Assembly (NCBI RefSeq): GCF_964340395.1
Contig: NC_135551.1
Location: 7,079,463 to 7,143,462, forward strand
Length of the DNA: 64,000 nucleotides
Reading direction: 5' to 3'
Origin: Glandiceps talaboti
Taxonomy: Eukaryota; Hemichordata; Enteropneusta; Spengelidae
Both the position numbers and the translations under genes were made by a program. The first letter of the stretch is position 1. Every line of letters begins with the position of its first letter. Below the pieces are notes generated by a model, which was not told the origin of the DNA, did no database searches, and saw only the letters and a program-made list of their open reading frames with translations. Shown here piece after piece: positions 61,155 to 64,000 of the stretch.

Positions 61155-62560
61155 TGAAACAATGTGAAATTACATCCCCGGTCATTAGTGTTCGAATTAT
61201 TCCCTTACTCTCCTCCCTCGCCCTGTAGGGGCAGTTGTTCGAAAATCATTGCCCTTCCTCAGCCCTGTGACATCATAGTGCATGTGGCCAAATGCTTTCA
61301 CAGCAGACGACATGGCTTCCTCAGTTATCAGATGGAATAGAGAGGGGAGTAAAATCTTGAGACACCTAAATATATACTAAGACTGGGAATTATATGCGAA
61401 AAACCATTTCGTTACTAAAGTTCAGCAGCCTCTGGCTCTCCTAATCATTGTGTTAGGGCATAATTTCCCAAAATGGCGACAATAATCGAGGTGATGTCTT
61501 TTGCAGGTGAGTGATTATTTTTTCCGAAAATAGCATTGAGGAGAAAGCATCTGCTCATAACAGTATATTGTATCTAACCATAGAATGAGAAAAATACACC
61601 TAAACTTAGCAAATTACAACATAACACAGAAAGGCAAGGTCCTAACCAGATCTACAGTAGAGGATATGGCTTCTGATCATTACTGGTCATCTGTATAAAT
61701 TACAACAGAATTCACTGTATAGATGACAAAGCGGACTACAGACCAGGTACACCAGTTGGGATTCAACCAACAGAGGTCAATACACAAAAAACTTTCAAAG
61801 TGTGACTGGTCAAATTGTCTGTTGAATATCATACCAGGTTCACATTGAATAATTAAGAAGGAAGCCAAGAAAATATAGGGAACAACAGTATTATTGAAAG
61901 TGACTGAAGATAACAGTGCAGTGTTGTCTTTGTCAGACCAAACGATTTTGTTGGAAGTTCCGGTTCATTTTGGGATAGTGAAGTAAAATGATGAGACTGA
62001 GACATAAACAGCCTGGTTTAGATGAATTAGTCCAAGAGTCTAATACATTAATTGTGTATTCAAAATGTTTCAGAAGTGCAATGTTGAAAGACCATCTAAT
62101 CTACTTTATTAATATATATATGTGAAGAACAGGATATTATCAATTTGACAGAAACAATAGACTGTATTCATAGGAAAAACATTGACCATCGCTTACAACA
62201 TTTCAGAGAATAATTGAAAGGAATTCTGTGATGCCAGAAATTAATGAATGTATTTCTGAAAGTGAAAAGGAAACTTCTGGAACAATTCTCTAGCAAAGTT
62301 AAAGATTTACAAGATAAATTAAATCTCATATTACATTCACTTCTTGGGTATAGCCAAAGGAAACCTGCTATGATATCAATGTTTACAAATAAAGAACAAG
62401 TATCAAAAACTTGAGGAAATGAGGAAATTCATAGCTTGAAACTCTCCCCCCCCCCCCCCCCCCCGAGACTTGTATTGCTGGAGATAAGTGATACTTGGGC
62501 TTGGTGTTGGTGTCAGGAATTTGGAAGTTCGACTAAGAGCAGCAGAGATATTCAGAATTC
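61155..62560. other. Non-coding stretch
   Basis: No gene was recognised. Near 61900-62420 there are broken Lys/Glu-rich frames (for example around TCTAGCAAAGTTAAAGATTT) that could be decayed coiled-coil protein. A C homopolymer lies at 62446-62464. Confidence 0.4.
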
Positions 62561-62589
62561 ATAATCTTGACAGGTACACAGGGAACCTC

Positions 62590-63095
62590 GAACATCCCTG
62601 TAACAGCCACACACCATATGCATGGACAGGGTTGTGCATACATCTGTACCGGCAAAGTGGAGCCACATGGGCTGTTCCAGCTATGTGAAAATATCTGAGT
62701 AGCAGCTCTGACCAGCACATAGCTGTAACATGTGACAGCTATGCGACAGCTGTGCAACTGGTATGCCAAACATCCATGTAGCATGGGTGTCAGAAATAGC
62801 AATGTTGCATGGATTTTATAACAACCCAAGTACAAGAGCTTTTTCCCACACCCACGTGCCAGCTATGTGAGCAATACTGTAACATGGATATTTCCAACAA
62901 CCATGTATCAGCTGTGTGGGCAATACTATTACAGGGGTATTTCCCACAACCATGTGCCAGCTATGACGGTGAGCATAGCTGTAACATATATATTTCCCAC
63001 AGCTAGTTGTGCACAAACTGTTTGTGCAATATGCTGTAACATGGCTTTTCTCAGCAGTCCAGTTGCACAGATATTCGCCACAACCATGTGTGTGT
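62590..63095. repeat. Degenerate ~50-bp minisatellite
   Basis: Clear units begin at about 62839, 62888 and 62937 (49, 49 and about 53 bp): TTTCCCACAACCATGTGCC, AGCTATGTG, GCAATACTGTAACATGG. More diverged copies extend on both sides (CAGCTATG / CTGTAACA motifs from 62590 on). Short frames over it are not genes. Confidence 0.7.
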
Positions 63096-63121
63096 ATATA
63101 AGACTTTAAATCAGTTCATAT

Positions 63122-63681
63122 AATTTGCTTGAGAACAAACCTCAAGTAACAAGTCACAACTTAGTTGATCGAAAAGTTTACATCGAGACCCTCGTAAACG
63201 ATGGGGGAGAGCTACAAGTTCATGGTGTTGACATTCAAAATGCAAACCCAGGGAATTATTGACACTATCGTCACTTCCGCTATACGAAGTCAAATTTACC
63301 CACCTTTACCCTAGGTGAGACCCACCTAACTACCATCTCTGTCCCGGGGTAGTACGAGACGCAGTACCACTTTTGACTGTCTACAACCCCCAGGTGAGAG
63401 ATCACAGGGGGTATTACATGAAGTCATAGGTGGTACTTCGTCTCATACTACCCACATTTACACATCCTCTGCCCATGATTTACCCCAGTGGAATGATATG
63501 GTCAAATATGACTTTTCGTATAGTGTACAAATTCCATTCACTCCCTCCCTCGACAGCTACTATGATCAGATAACGTCAGGATCTAGGACGCGGAACCTGT
63601 TGTTTAAAATCACAATTTGCTTGAGTACAAACCTCAAGTAACAAGTCACAACTTAGTTAATCGAAAAGTTTTCATCGAGAC
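63122..63681. repeat. Foldback element between two 68-bp direct repeats
   Basis: 63122-63189 and 63614-63681 are nearly identical (AATTTGCTTGAG, CAAACCTCAAGTAACAAGTC, TCGAAAAGTTT, CATCGAGAC). Between them is an imperfect hairpin: inner arms 63346-63370 and 63430-63455 (GTAGTACGAGACGCAGTACC and inverse, about 22 of 25 match) and outer arms 63279-63298 and 63504-63525 (CTATACGAAGTCAAATTT and inverse). No coding sequence. Confidence 0.7.
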
Positions 63682-64000
63682 AATTCGGCTAACAAAAGTA
63701 CAAAGTCTTTTACCCACAATATCGAGAAATATTTTCAAAGGGGCGTGGCACTTTCACCCATTACCAAACGCCAATAGCATTATAACCAATCACACGATTA
63801 ATCACAGTCACTTAAACTTTGTTTATTATGTTAATTTTTTGAGTGTACAGGCGAGGTAGTAAGTTGACGAGACTGGCAATGTTGAGGATCCTGAATACTG
63901 GTTGCTATGTTACTGTTATCTATTTATACCACTGATGAGTGTATCTAGGTTTTTTTATCGACATTCACGCTCGTAGTTTGCCGTATATTTTATCTGGTGT
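63682..64000. other. Non-coding window end
   Basis: No open frame with a domain and no repeat recognised. Confidence 0.4.

Overview
This is eukaryotic, metazoan genomic DNA. It is AT-rich and has split genes with canonical GT/AG introns, long microsatellites, several classes of non-LTR and DNA transposons, and one run of 100 N. The gene content (a ROCO GTPase with a death-effector-like domain, HARBI1, CR1 and Tx1 LINEs, a YqaJ-type nuclease) fits a marine invertebrate, either an invertebrate deuterostome or a lophotrochozoan. The species cannot be fixed from sequence alone.

Layout. 1-3440: a CR1/L2-type LINE with a degenerate 2A-like motif, a PHD-like finger, an endonuclease and a reverse transcriptase, broken by one frameshift. 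5974-6177: an orphan death-effector-domain (DED) exon, followed by a ~70-bp minisatellite. 7669-13674: a nearly full-length Tx1/L1-type LINE (ORF1 with a CCHC knuckle; ORF2 with endonuclease and reverse transcriptase, one frameshift) lying inside a (GAT)n microsatellite; a LINE-free paralogue of the target is at 17480-17868. 16961-18500: a duplicated block with (CT)n tracts, one copy carrying a perfect 104-bp palindrome with a 9-bp target-site duplication. 23790-31098: about eight tandem ~1-kb units, each with a (CT)n tract followed by CAG, three variable bases and GTAAGT.

31702-39128 is the main cellular gene: a + strand ROCO protein (Ras-like ROC with P-loop, DxxG and TKxD, then COR) ending in a DED-like domain. 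Seven exons from 32419 to 39128 join with matching splice phases. Two 18-nt microexons may precede them, and the DED exon at 6 kb could be an N-terminal part of the same or a sister gene. ROCO GTPases are regulatory GTPases and DEDs are homotypic adaptor domains of cell-death and innate-immune signalling, so a GTP-controlled death-fold adaptor is a reasonable inference.

39-48 kb is mostly non-coding, with two phase-matched candidate exons (45012-45108 resembling part of an LDL-receptor class A repeat, and 45423-45653). 48.8-53.8 kb holds eroded repeat-derived coding sequence, including a YqaJ-like nuclease remnant. 55146-61154 is a 6-kb PIF/Harbinger transposon with 21-bp terminal inverted repeats, a + strand Myb/SANT-like gene and a - strand HARBI1 transposase. 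Two in-frame stops and one frameshift make the transposase defective. The right end has a degenerate ~50-bp minisatellite and a foldback repeat between two 68-bp direct repeats.
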